DNA of 64,000 bases from Rhodoferax sp. (GCA_018061265.1 JAGOUM010000002.1:1-64000), one strand, 5' to 3'. Numbered from the stretch's first letter, positions 31,229 to 39,433 are shown. The notes: a model not told the origin generated them from the sequence alone. Program-made: numbers and translations.

Positions 31229-32240
31229 TTTCGCGTGCTATCAGCTCGGTGGGTAACACCAAACTGCGTCGCGGCAGGTTTTGCTGGCTTTCGCTGAGCA
31301 AGGCCACCAGCGATTGCCCGGCCAGCTGCGTTGGCTGGCGCACCGAGGTCAGCGACGGATGCACATGGCTTGCCATCTCAATGTCGTCGTAGCCCACCAC
31401 CTTGACATCGCGCGGCACCTCCACCCCACGCGCTTTCAGCGCACTGATCAGCACAATGGCCGCCATGTCGTTGTTGGCAAACACCCCGTCAAACGGCAGA
31501 CCGTGGTCCAGCCAGTCGTCCACCACCGCACGCAACCTGGATTCGCCAAACAGCACCGGCACGCGCAGACGGTCATCTGGCTCCAGACCCGCCTCTCGGT
31601 GCGCGCGCACATAGCCGGCGTGGCGCAGGCCAGACTCGGGGTGACTGATATCGCCAAAAAAAGCAATGCGTTTGCAGCCACGCGCCAGCAAGTGCGCCGC
31701 TGCTAAATAGCCCCCATGCTCGTTGTCACCCCCCACCAGCGGGTAGGCTGCATCGGGCAGGTTAGCACCCCACACCGCCAGATGGGTGCCACCCACAGCC
31801 ATCCGGTTCAGGTGCTGATGCCAGGTCAACTGGCCAATGACCACCAGCCCTGAGACCTGCCGACTGCTAACCATGGCCTGCATTTGCTCCCACCGGCCAT
31901 CGCTGAGGCGCGCCAGCAAAACGCTACTACCCTGGGCATCCAGGGCATCGGCCACACTGCCAATCATGCTAAGGATAAATGGGTCAGAAATCGCCTGCAT
32001 GCTATCGCCCAACACTACAACACCGACCGACTGAACAGCCCGCTTACGCAGATTGGCCGCTCCAACGTTGATCTGGTAATTCAAGGACCTGGCCAACTCG
32101 GTGATACGGTCGCGGGTTACCGCCGGAATCAGCGGGCTGCCGCTGAGTGCTCTTGAAACCGTTGAAGTGGAAACCCCGGCCATGCGAGCTAGGTCGGCCA
32201 TCTGGGCGCGCCGACTGGTTGAATCAGGTGATAGAGTCAT
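31218..32240 (-). CDS. LacI-family regulator of the sugar operon
   Basis: A 340-residue LacI/GalR-type repressor. The helix-turn-helix is at residues 14-33 (MADLARMAGVSTSTVSRALS), followed by the hinge and the periplasmic-binding-like effector domain with FANNDMAAIVLISALKARG. It lies between the porin gene and the transport operon. Identical pseudo-palindromes ATGCAATCGTTTGCAT at both of those promoters, with the central CG typical of this family, are its probable operators. The effector is presumably an imported alpha-glucoside or a product of it. Confidence 0.92.
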   Translation of the reverse strand: MTLSPDSTSRRAQMADLARMAGVSTSTVSRALSGSPLIPAVTRDRITELARSLNYQINVGAANLRKRAVQSVGVVVLGDSMQAISDPFILSMIGSVADALDAQGSSVLLARLSDGRWEQMQAMVSSRQVSGLVVIGQLTWHQHLNRMAVGGTHLAVWGANLPDAAYPLVGGDNEHGGYLAAAHLLARGCKRIAFFGDISHPESGLRHAGYVRAHREAGLEPDDRLRVPVLFGESRLRAVVDDWLDHGLPFDGVFANNDMAAIVLISALKARGVEVPRDVKVVGYDDIEMASHVHPSLTSVRQPTQLAGQSLVALLSESQQNLPRRSLVLPTELIARESSC

Positions 32241-32261
32241 GCCCGGATTATTTCACCGATG

Positions 32262-32303
32262 CAAAAAAAAAGACCGCTCAGGGCTTCGCCAAACCCTGAG
32301 CGG
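32262..32303 (-). terminator. Rho-independent terminator after the porin gene
   Basis: A 10-bp perfect stem, CCGCTCAGGG (32274-32283) with CCCTGAGCGG (32294-32303). On the minus strand it is followed by TC and a run of nine or more T. It separates porin transcription from lacI. Confidence 0.92.
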
Positions 32304-32341
32304 CAATCAACTTCGGAAACTCTCTAACTCATCAAACCCAA

Positions 32342-33283
32342 TTAAAACGCGTAATTGAAGCGAACCCGCACTGCGGCAAGGTTCTGGCCATCGCTTTTTG
32401 AATAGCTCATTGCAGGTGTCACAGTTGCACCCTTGATGCCCATCAGCGGAACGCTGTAGGCGGCATAAAACGTATTCACGCTCTTCTTGGCGACGCCACC
32501 AAGGGCGTCGGTGCTATCACGGACAAAGCCGACTCCTGCTGGGCCAAACACACCATTGATACCAAACGACGCCGCATCGGCAGTCTTGTCGTTGCCTGAC
32601 AGTTTGGCAAAATTCACGTTCACGTTGGCGTCGGACGCCAAAGCATAACCGGCGGACAAACCTAAGCCTGATGAAGACAAACCATTGGTTTTGAACGACT
32701 CAAGACCCGCACGCAAAGTCAGTGAACCGGAACTGTAGACCAACGTTGGCCGCAACCCGTAGGCCGCTCCCGTGTTGTCCTTCTTCTCCGTCACAAGACC
32801 CACCTCAAGTCGCAAACTGCCCGCATTGAAGCCGGCCACCATATGAGCGCGACCATCCGTCATGCGGCCACGCAATGTATTTGCGCGATAACCCGCCCCA
32901 GCAACGGTTTCAAGTACCGTGTCCTTGCCGACCGGAAACATATCCGCAGCTTCAAAACGACCAACTTTCAGATCCAAAGCACTATTGCCAAATTGAATCC
33001 ACACATCGTCCATGGTGACGTCGTTGCTGCCATCGTCGGTGCTCACCGGGACAATCAATGTGCCTTTGGCATTGACATAGTTGTCGCCGTTTTTGATCAA
33101 CTGTGCATTGGCATTGATCTCAACACGACCACTGGCGGTAACACTTTTGCTGGTTTCGGCGACATCGCCGCTTTTTTTCGTGATGTCCAGTTCTAGGTTG
33201 GCATCGAATACGACACCCGCATGTGCACTTGTCGCAGCGACTACAGCGGCAGCCAAAGCCACTAGGCGGATCTTGAATTGCAT
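32342..33283 (-). CDS. Outer-membrane porin of the sugar regulon
   Basis: A 313-residue Gram-negative porin. The signal peptide (1-22) ends AHA, the mature chain shows alternating amphipathic strands, and the last residue is Phe (RFNYAF) as required for outer-membrane assembly. Shared operators with the sugar ABC operon suggest it admits oligosaccharides. It lacks the long loops and greater length of LamB maltoporin, so specificity is inferred from regulation only. The ATG at 33283 follows GGAG; a longer frame to 33379 would start inside the operator. Confidence 0.85.
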   Translation of the reverse strand: MQFKIRLVALAAAVVAATSAHAGVVFDANLELDITKKSGDVAETSKSVTASGRVEINANAQLIKNGDNYVNAKGTLIVPVSTDDGSNDVTMDDVWIQFGNSALDLKVGRFEAADMFPVGKDTVLETVAGAGYRANTLRGRMTDGRAHMVAGFNAGSLRLEVGLVTEKKDNTGAAYGLRPTLVYSSGSLTLRAGLESFKTNGLSSSGLGLSAGYALASDANVNVNFAKLSGNDKTADAASFGINGVFGPAGVGFVRDSTDALGGVAKKSVNTFYAAYSVPLMGIKGATVTPAMSYSKSDGQNLAAVRVRFNYAF

Positions 33284-33377
33284 GTAATTCTCCAGTTTGT
33301 TGAGGTGATGTCTGTCTGTCGACCGCTCTTTGAAACTCTGAGGGTTGACAACCAGAGCAGTCATAATTTGAGCACTC

Positions 33378-33408
33378 ATGCAATCGTTTGCATTATAGGG
33401 TTTACCCT
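33378..33408 (-). promoter_or_regulatory. Porin promoter with composite LacI-type operator
   Basis: ATGCAATCGTTTGCAT (33378-33393), 3 bp, then AGGGTTTACCCT (33397-33408). On the minus strand a perfect -10 TATAAT (33392-33397) bridges the two words. The LacI-type palindrome therefore covers -10 to start site, and the AGGGT palindrome takes the place of the spacer and -35. Confidence 0.82.
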
Positions 33409-33476
33409 AACAATTGGAACTTTTTCCACAAATATTAGGTGTTTTTTGCCTTCTATACAACAAAAAAGCAATCACG

Positions 33477-33492
33477 ATGCAATCGTTTGCTT
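33477..33492. promoter_or_regulatory. Auxiliary LacI-type operator
   Basis: ATGCAATCGTTTGCTT, one mismatch from the main palindrome, centred 99 bp upstream of the porin operator and not followed by the AGGGT word. The distance fits an auxiliary site for repression by DNA looping. Confidence 0.65.
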
Positions 33493-33655
33493 GCTGGCTT
33501 GAAAATTAAATGACTTACCCAGACTCAAGTTGCCTGCAGATGCAGCGAGTCAGCCATCAAGTCATGTCCGAGGCTCGTCCAGGTTTTAAATTTAGGAAAA
33601 GCACTCACCCAAATGCGTGGCGACGCGGACGAAGTTGAAGCGACTTACCGTTCTT
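33493..33655. other. Intergenic stretch with no feature seen
   Basis: Part of the 372-bp gap between the porin start and the nitronate monooxygenase remnant. Apart from the operators listed separately I see no gene, RNA fold or promoter here. Confidence 0.5.
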
Positions 33656-33761
33656 CTAAAGCGGCAAGGGCTGCCTCGCCAACACATACTCGCGTTTAAG
33701 TTGTGCCACCAGTACGGCCGTGTTTTGCACCCGGGTCACCGCACCAATGCTCTGCCCGCAA
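33656..33761 (-). pseudogene. Nitronate monooxygenase 3'-end remnant
   Basis: The minus strand reads CGQSIGAVTRVQNTAVLVAQ, then LKREYVLARQPLPL and a TAG stop. This is the same C-terminus as the truncated gene at 21036-21141. Both segments are 106 nt with no gap, and I count roughly 80% identity by eye. Everything upstream of the cysteine-glycine motif is missing and replaced by the truncated toxin gene. It can only be a relic. Confidence 0.75.
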
Positions 33762-33872
33762 CACCCGTTGTGTCACCCAGACTTCAGAAAACAAAGCGGG
33801 CAAAAGATCAAACTGACCAAGCAAAGACAGCGCCACCAGCGGCTCGGCGTTGATGACGGCACGTTCAATCAT
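33696..33872 (-). pseudogene. Truncated DUF3368 PIN-domain toxin
   Basis: The first 35 or so codons read MIERAVINAEPLVALSLLGQ, then FDLLPALFSEVWV. This matches the N-terminus of DUF3368 (VapC-like PIN) toxins, with the INAxPL active-site strand and the GxxDLL helix. At about 33761 the frame runs into the nitronate monooxygenase remnant out of frame and stops at 58 codons. A full toxin is about 150-160 residues, so it has lost the remaining acidic residues and should be dead. The start overlaps the antitoxin stop by 8 bp. Confidence 0.7.
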
Positions 33873-34119
33873 TGGGCGGGAATTCTGCGTTAAGTTCCAT
33901 GCTGTCCAGCGTGATGACCGGCCCTCCGGGACGGCTGGCCGCCAGCGAAAACTCGACCCGACCCATGCCGCACAGCGGCCCGGCCTTGGCAGAACTCAGT
34001 CCTCCAACTTCAAACGACTTAGGCGCCAGCATGAATTTGGCCTCTGCGGACACGGACTCCAGCGACATACCAGGCGTCGCCAGCGCGTCAGCAGGCAATT
34101 CAAGCAGCAAAGCATTCAT
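33865..34119 (-). CDS. UPF0175-like antitoxin
   Basis: An 84-residue protein resembling UPF0175 antitoxins. LELPADALATPGMSLESV matches their start, and the central SFEVGGLSSAKAGPLCGMGR resembles the usual LGRLSSGKAAELAGMSR helix-turn-helix, followed by RVEFSLAASRPG. Several family positions are changed (FEVGG for YELGR, PLCGM for ELAGM), so it may be drifting. It overlaps the truncated DUF3368 toxin start (ATGATTGA), the standard layout for this module. An upstream extension to 34212 is not family-like. No clear Shine-Dalgarno. Confidence 0.68.
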   Translation of the reverse strand: MNALLLELPADALATPGMSLESVSAEAKFMLAPKSFEVGGLSSAKAGPLCGMGRVEFSLAASRPGGPVITLDSMELNAEFPPND

Positions 34120-34218
34120 GGATGGGGACAAGGTCAAACATTTCTGGAATGCGCATTTGATTGTGGCCGTGGGTACCAGGCCGCGACTGTTGCAGTTTGA
34201 AATTAAAAACACAATTGG

Positions 34219-34265
34219 CCTCTAGCGCTTACTGGTATTGCGCTAGCAGCTAGCATATTTAAATT
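34219..34265. repeat. AGCGCT hairpin repeat, copy at right edge of island
   Basis: Stem CTAGCGC (34222-34228) with GCGCTAG (34240-34246) and an 11-nt loop, followed by AGCTAGCATATTTAAATT. Arm and loop match the copy at 20970-20996. It lies between the antitoxin gene and the acyl-CoA dehydrogenase gene in a 233-bp gap that is otherwise empty. Confidence 0.6.
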
Positions 34266-34352
34266 AAACCGATGTGCCAAGAAAGTCGCTGCGTCATCCT
34301 GCCAGCGGCAAACAGCACTACCACTGCGCTGATAGCTCTGCGGCAGAACTTG

Positions 34353-36143
34353 TCAGAACGCGTCCAGCGCCAGCGCCGTCACACATTGGGCGCCTTCAAC
34401 GATGGCATCGCGCAAGCCCGGAGCCTTGGTTAGCAGGTGGTCGGCGTAAAAACGTGCCGTCACCAACTTGGCCCGCATGAAGGCCATATCCTCGCCGCGC
34501 GCAACAAAGTCCTGCGCCACCAGCGCTGCACGCGCCAGTTGCCAGCCTGCCATCAGGTTGCCCGCCAGCATCAGGTAAGGCACGCTCCCGGCAAACACCT
34601 CGTTGGGACTGGCCTTGGTGTTGCCGGCGACAAAATTCACCACATCGACAAACGCCAGCCTTGCGGCCGCTAGGCGCTTGGCAATGGCCAACCCATCGGC
34701 TGTGCCGCTGGCCGTCAGGGCTGCCTCGGTGGCCTCAATTTGGCCGGCCAATGCCTTGGCCGTCTGGCCGCCATCGCGCGCCGTTTTGCGCCCCACCAGG
34801 TCGTTGGCCTGGATGGCGGTGGTGCCTTCGTAAATAGTCAGAATTTTGGCATCACGGTAATACTGGGCGCAGCCGGTTTCTTCGATAAAGCCCATGCCGC
34901 CATGCACCTGCACGCCCAGGCTGGTGACTTCCAGGCTCATCTCGGTGCTGTAGCCCTTGATCAGCGGCACCATGAACTCATAAAACAACTCGTTTTGTTT
35001 GCGCATTTCGGCGTCTTCACACAGGTGGGCCGCATCGTAGGCGGCGGCGGCCACACTGGAGAGCGCCCGGCAGCCCTCGGTGTAGGCGCGCATGGTCATC
35101 AACATGCGTTTGACATCGGGGTGATGAATGATCGGGCCGGCGGTTTTGAGTGAGCCGTCCACCGGGCGGCTTTGCACGCGGTCTTTAGCGAACTGCACCG
35201 CCTTTTGGTAGGCGCGCTCGGCAATCGCAACGCCTTGCACACCCACGCCATAACGCGCGGCGTTCATCATGATGAACATGTACTCCAGGCCACGGTTTTC
35301 CTGGCCCACCAGGTAGCCGACCGCGCCGCCGTGGTCGCCAAACTGCAGCACGCAAGTCGGGCTGGCCTTGATACCCATCTTGTGCTCGATGCTGACACAG
35401 TGCACATCGTTGCGCGCGCCCAAAGTGCCGCCAGCGCCCACCATGAACTTGGGCACCACAAACAGGCTGATGCCCTTGACCCCCTCCGGCGCCCCAACCA
35501 CCCGCGCCAGCACCAGGTGGACGATGTTCTCCGCCAGGTCGTGCTCTCCCCAGGTGATGAAAATCTTGGTCCCTGCGATCTTGTAGGTGCCATCGGCCTG
35601 CGGTTCGGCACGGGTGCGCACTGCGGCCAGGTCGCTGCCGGCCTGCGGTTCGGTCAGGTTCATGGTACCGGTCCACTGGCCGCTGACGAGTTTTTCAAGG
35701 TAAGTGGCGTTGAGCTCGGTGGAGCCGGCCGTCAGCAGCGCCTCGATGGCCCCGTCGGTCAGCAGCGGCAACAGGGCAAAACTCATGTTGGCCGAGTTCT
35801 GCATTTCACCCACCGCCGAGCCAATGGTCTTGGGCAGCCCCTGGCCACCATAGGCCACCGGGTGTTGCAGGCCCTGCCAGCCGGCTTCGGTGTACTGCGT
35901 AAAGGCTTCCTTGAACCCCGGGGTGGCCGTCACGGTGCCATCTTTCCAGCTGGTCGGGTTCTGGTCACCTTCCCAATTCAAGGGCTCAAGCACTCCCTCA
36001 TTGAACTTGGCGGCCTCCTCGAGCACCGCCTGCGCGGTGTCGAAACCGGCGTCTTCCATACCTGGCAACTGGGCGATCTGGTCGATGTTGGCGAGATGCT
36101 TGATGTTGAACAGCATGTCGTTCAGCGGGGCTTTGTAGCTCAT
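34353..36143 (-). CDS. Acyl-CoA dehydrogenase with C-terminal extension
   Basis: A 596-residue FAD-dependent acyl-CoA dehydrogenase of the long type with an extra C-terminal domain, related to DmdC/FadE-like enzymes. MNLTEPQAGSDLAAVRTRAE binds substrate and FAD, KIFITWGEHDLAENI follows, and the C-terminal half has YRDAKILTIYEGTTAIQAND with the probable catalytic Glu in YEGTT. It oxidises acyl-CoA to enoyl-CoA and passes electrons to ETF, encoded just upstream as etfBA in the same direction. Chain-length preference unknown. Confidence 0.9.
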   Translation of the reverse strand: MSYKAPLNDMLFNIKHLANIDQIAQLPGMEDAGFDTAQAVLEEAAKFNEGVLEPLNWEGDQNPTSWKDGTVTATPGFKEAFTQYTEAGWQGLQHPVAYGGQGLPKTIGSAVGEMQNSANMSFALLPLLTDGAIEALLTAGSTELNATYLEKLVSGQWTGTMNLTEPQAGSDLAAVRTRAEPQADGTYKIAGTKIFITWGEHDLAENIVHLVLARVVGAPEGVKGISLFVVPKFMVGAGGTLGARNDVHCVSIEHKMGIKASPTCVLQFGDHGGAVGYLVGQENRGLEYMFIMMNAARYGVGVQGVAIAERAYQKAVQFAKDRVQSRPVDGSLKTAGPIIHHPDVKRMLMTMRAYTEGCRALSSVAAAAYDAAHLCEDAEMRKQNELFYEFMVPLIKGYSTEMSLEVTSLGVQVHGGMGFIEETGCAQYYRDAKILTIYEGTTAIQANDLVGRKTARDGGQTAKALAGQIEATEAALTASGTADGLAIAKRLAAARLAFVDVVNFVAGNTKASPNEVFAGSVPYLMLAGNLMAGWQLARAALVAQDFVARGEDMAFMRAKLVTARFYADHLLTKAPGLRDAIVEGAQCVTALALDAF

Positions 36144-36246
36144 GGTTTTGCTCCTGTTGGTACTAACACTTCATCGTGCAGGCCGGGGCCGAAGTGGCAC
36201 AGGCGAAAAAAAGGGCATCACATGGGATGCCCGGGGTCTAGTGGTT

Positions 36247-37182
36247 TTACAGCGCTGCAACCAGTTCAGGCACAGCGGTAAACAAATCGGCCTCCAGACC
36301 GTAGTCGGCGACACTGAAGATGGGTGCCTCGGGGTCCTTGTTGATGGCCACGATCACCTTGGAGTCCTTCATGCCGGCCAGATGCTGAATGGCACCACTG
36401 ATGCCACAAGCCACGTAGAGTTGTGGGGCAACAATCTTGCCGGTCTGACCGACTTGCAGATCGTTGGCCGCATAGCCTGCGTCCACCGCCGCTCGGCTGG
36501 CCCCGATGGCAGCACCCAGCTTGTCGGCCAAAGGCGTGAGTACTTCGTTGAATTTGTCCTGCGAGCCCATGGCACGGCCACCACTGACAATAATTTTGGC
36601 GGCGGTCAATTCAGGGCGGTCGTTCTTGGCAATTTCGCTGCCGACATAGGTGGTGCCCCCCGCAGCAGCCACGGCTGTTACGTTTTCAATAGCTGCTGGT
36701 GCTTGTGCTGATTGGGCTGCAGCATCAAAAGCCGTCGTACGGACGGTGATCACACGAATCGCGTCCAGGCTTTGTACCGTGGCCATGGCGTTGCCGGCGT
36801 AAATCGGGCGCTCAAAGGTGTCGGCGCTGATCACTTGGGTGATGTCGGAAATTTGAGCCACGTCCAGTTTGGCCGCAAGGCGCGGCGCAATGTTCTTGCC
36901 GCTGGCGGTGGCCGCAAACAGGATATGACTGTACCCGGCAGCAACCGCCTGGACCTGGGCGGTGACGTTTTCCGCGATGCCATGGGCCAAGCTGTCTGCG
37001 TCGACGTGCAGTACTTTGGCAACTCCTGACACTTGAGCCGCCGCTGTGGCGACCGCACCGGCATTGTGACCGGCGACCAGAACATGAACATCACCGCCAC
37101 ATTGCAGTGCTGCGGTGACCGTATTGAGCGTTGCCGGTTTGAGACTGGTATTGTCGTGTTCGGCGATTACAAGAGTTGTCAT
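36247..37182 (-). CDS. etfA: Electron transfer flavoprotein subunit alpha
   Basis: A 311-residue EtfA, which with EtfB carries electrons from acyl-CoA dehydrogenases to ETF-quinone oxidoreductase. The C-terminal FAD domain has the signature LYVACGISGAIQHLAGMKDS and the closing INKDPEAPIFSVADYGLEAD. The start immediately follows the etfB stop (TAAATG). The codons near 36681-36711 resemble a dispersed repeat, giving the Ala-rich stretch around QAPAAIENV. Confidence 0.96.
   Translation of the reverse strand: MTTLVIAEHDNTSLKPATLNTVTAALQCGGDVHVLVAGHNAGAVATAAAQVSGVAKVLHVDADSLAHGIAENVTAQVQAVAAGYSHILFAATASGKNIAPRLAAKLDVAQISDITQVISADTFERPIYAGNAMATVQSLDAIRVITVRTTAFDAAAQSAQAPAAIENVTAVAAAGGTTYVGSEIAKNDRPELTAAKIIVSGGRAMGSQDKFNEVLTPLADKLGAAIGASRAAVDAGYAANDLQVGQTGKIVAPQLYVACGISGAIQHLAGMKDSKVIVAINKDPEAPIFSVADYGLEADLFTAVPELVAAL
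36681..36711. repeat. Repeat-like segment inside etfA
   Basis: TTTTCAATAGCTGCTGGTGC on the plus strand resembles the AATAGCTGCTAGCGC half of the dispersed repeat while remaining in frame. Weak, by eye. Confidence 0.3.
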
Positions 37183-37932
37183 TTAGATCACCTTTGCTTC
37201 ATTCTTGAGTTTGGCAACCAGGGTGGCCACGTCGGGCACCTTGATGCCGGCACTGCGTTTGGGCGGTTCACTCACTTTGAGAGTCTTGATGCGCGGGCTC
37301 ACATCCACCCCCAGATCGGCGGGCTTGAGCACCTCCAGCGGCTTCTTCTTGGCCTTCATGATGTTGGGCAGGGTCACATAACGCGGCTCGTTCAAGCGCA
37401 GGTCGGCCGTCATCACTGCTGGCAAAGTCACCAACAGGGTCTCGGCACCACCGTCGACTTCGCGGGTGATACTGGCTTTGCCGCCTTCCACCGTGATCTT
37501 GCTGGCACAGGTGACTTGCGGCAGGTCGGCCAAGGCCGCGAGCATCTGACCGGTCTGGTTGCAGTCATCGTCAATGGCTTGTTTGCCTAGGATGACCAGG
37601 CCGGGTTGCTCTTTGTCCACCAGCGCCTTGAGAAGTTTGGCCACTGCCAAGGGCTGCAGTTCGTCTGCACTTTCGACCAGAATGGCACGGTCTGCGCCGA
37701 TGGCCATCGCTGTACGCAGGGTTTCCTGACACTGCGTGACGCCGCAGGACACGGCGACAATCTCGGTGACCACGCCCTTTTCTTTCAGGCGTACGGCTTC
37801 TTCGATGGCGATTTCGTCAAACGGGTTCATGCTCATCTTCACATTGGCAATGTCTACACCGGTGTTGTCCGATTTGACCCGGACCTTCACGTTGTAGTCC
37901 ACCACGCGCTTGACTGCGACCAGGACTTTCAT
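37183..37932 (-). CDS. etfB: Electron transfer flavoprotein subunit beta
   Basis: A 249-residue EtfB, the AMP-binding partner of EtfA. The start [20 protein letters not shown] is typical, the adenine-nucleotide loop [12 protein letters not shown] follows, and the recognition-loop region [14 protein letters not shown] docks acyl-CoA dehydrogenases. It leads the etfB-etfA pair, which lies upstream of the acyl-CoA dehydrogenase. A palindrome about 65 bp upstream is a candidate operator. Confidence 0.96.
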   Translation of the reverse strand: MKVLVAVKRVVDYNVKVRVKSDNTGVDIANVKMSMNPFDEIAIEEAVRLKEKGVVTEIVAVSCGVTQCQETLRTAMAIGADRAILVESADELQPLAVAKLLKALVDKEQPGLVILGKQAIDDDCNQTGQMLAALADLPQVTCASKITVEGGKASITREVDGGAETLLVTLPAVMTADLRLNEPRYVTLPNIMKAKKKPLEVLKPADLGVDVSPRIKTLKVSEPPKRSAGIKVPDVATLVAKLKNEAKVI

Positions 37933-37996
37933 GCTTGTTGCTCTCCAGAGGGTTTAAAAATTGTTCGGCCGAAACTCGGCGCAGGCGTCAATTCAA

Positions 37997-38012
37997 TTGA
38001 CGTGTACGTCAA
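37997..38012. promoter_or_regulatory. Palindromic operator candidate upstream of etfBA
   Basis: TTGACGTGTACGTCAA is palindromic except at the two central bases, and lies 65 bp before the etfB start. It resembles the ACGTxxACGT-type sites described for LiuR (MerR family) regulators of acyl-CoA catabolism in beta- and gammaproteobacteria. No regulator gene is nearby. Confidence 0.5.
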
Positions 38013-38062
38013 TGCCAATATTCTATTCGTCACCATACGTTGGCCTCCGCCCAGATCTGGCA

Positions 38063-38085
38063 CTTTTTCATGATACAAGAAAAAG
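38063..38085. repeat. Inverted repeat between mscS-like gene and etfB
   Basis: CTTTTTC (38063-38069) with GAAAAAG (38079-38085), loop of 9. AT-rich. It could be a terminator or operator; nothing favours either. Confidence 0.3.
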
Positions 38086-38173
38086 CACGGTCGTTCCTTT
38101 TTGTCACCGATTTCAGAGCACTGCCCCTAAACAGCCCCTTGACTAACAAAGTTCAATTTGATGAGCGACGGCC

Positions 38174-39433
38174 TTAGCGCTGATGAATGACACGTTGGGG
38201 AAACGGTATCTCGATGCCGTTGGCACGTAGCAATCGCAAGATTTCAACGTTGATCAGTGACTTGATGTTGAGGCTTCCATTCTCCGGGTCACCTATCCAG
38301 TAACCCAGGGTGAACTCTAGGCCGTCAGCGCCAAAGTTCGACAGGGCCACAGACGGTGCCGGGTCACGCAGCACCCGGGCTTGTGCCAAAGCCGCCTGAC
38401 TGAGTAATTGCATGACCTGTTGCACATCGCTGTCGTATCCCACCGAAATCAGCGTCGATTGCCAGACCTTGGTGTCGGCCAGCGAGTGGTTCTCGACACG
38501 GCTGGTGATCAGCATTTCATTGGGAACAATCGACTCGCGGCCAGAAAGTGACCGGATCACGGTGTACCGCGCGTTGATCTGCGTCACTACACCGTTGAAG
38601 TTGTCCACCTGCACTGTGTCACCGATGCGCATGCTGCGCTCGGTCAGAATCACAAAACCCGACACGTAATTGGCGGCCAGTTTTTGCAGACCCAAACCGA
38701 TGCCAACACCAACCGCACCGCCTAGGACCGACAGCGCCGTCAGATCGATGCCCACCGTCGACAAAGCCAGCAACAGGCCGACAAACATCAGCAGTGCCCG
38801 CGCCGCATTGCTGATGGCTTTGCGCAAACTCAACTCGCCACCGGTGGCATTTCGAAGCAGTTTGGCTTCAATCGACGAAGAAATCCACAAGGTCAGCAAC
38901 AACACCAGGCCGGCCGTCAGCGTGCCCTCGACAATGTTGCGAACTGTCAGCGTGCTGGCACCCACCTTCCAGCTGATCTGGTCCATTTCTTCAAGCAGCA
39001 GCGGAAGCAATCCGCTGACCCACAGCACCATGGCCAGCCAGGCGATCCAGGAGATCGACCGCTCCAGCAGCCGGATCGCGGGTGTCTCATTAAACGCGGC
39101 CTGCAAGACCTTGACCCCCAGGCGAATCACCAGCAGTGAAATCAGCACAGGAATCGCCAACTTGAATACCGCAGGAGGTACAACATGCGCGAGCAGGTGG
39201 CGCGCCAGGTAAGCCAGCATAAGTAGAAACGCCGGAAACAGCACCCCGTCCAGCAAGCGCTGGCCAAACAGGATCGACTTGCTGTCGCGTCCCTCGAATG
39301 CCTTGGCGAACAATCCGGTCAGCAGCCACGCCAGTGCGGCACAAGCACCCAGCACCCCCAACTCGATCAGCGCAGAACTCTTGGTCAGCGCCTCAAACCA
39401 GTCCAGCAAGTCTGTTGGTGCCGGGCTAGACAT
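38174..39433 (-). CDS. MscS-family mechanosensitive channel
   Basis: A 419-residue inner-membrane channel that opens under membrane tension to relieve osmotic shock. About five hydrophobic helices precede the MscS core. The pore helix is GGAVGVGIGLGLQKLAANYV, followed by the beta domain (GDTVQVDNFNGVV) and a C-terminal soluble domain. The N-terminus has extra helices compared with the 286-residue E. coli MscS. The ATG at 39433 overlaps the stop of the upstream deacetylase-like gene by 8 bp, so the two are probably coupled. Confidence 0.9.
   Translation of the reverse strand: MSSPAPTDLLDWFEALTKSSALIELGVLGACAALAWLLTGLFAKAFEGRDSKSILFGQRLLDGVLFPAFLLMLAYLARHLLAHVVPPAVFKLAIPVLISLLVIRLGVKVLQAAFNETPAIRLLERSISWIAWLAMVLWVSGLLPLLLEEMDQISWKVGASTLTVRNIVEGTLTAGLVLLLTLWISSSIEAKLLRNATGGELSLRKAISNAARALLMFVGLLLALSTVGIDLTALSVLGGAVGVGIGLGLQKLAANYVSGFVILTERSMRIGDTVQVDNFNGVVTQINARYTVIRSLSGRESIVPNEMLITSRVENHSLADTKVWQSTLISVGYDSDVQQVMQLLSQAALAQARVLRDPAPSVALSNFGADGLEFTLGYWIGDPENGSLNIKSLINVEILRLLRANGIEIPFPQRVIHQR

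Noticed and set aside
21514..33283. Composite transposon carrying the sugar genes
   Set aside because: No transposase, integrase, tRNA target or terminal inverted repeats were seen; only gene remnants and short hairpins flank the block.
33284..33379. Upstream start for the porin
   Set aside because: It would begin inside the operator and place 32 non-hydrophobic residues before a textbook signal peptide.
35172..36281. A 369-codon open frame opposite the acyl-CoA dehydrogenase
   Set aside because: Antisense shadow of a well-supported enzyme gene.
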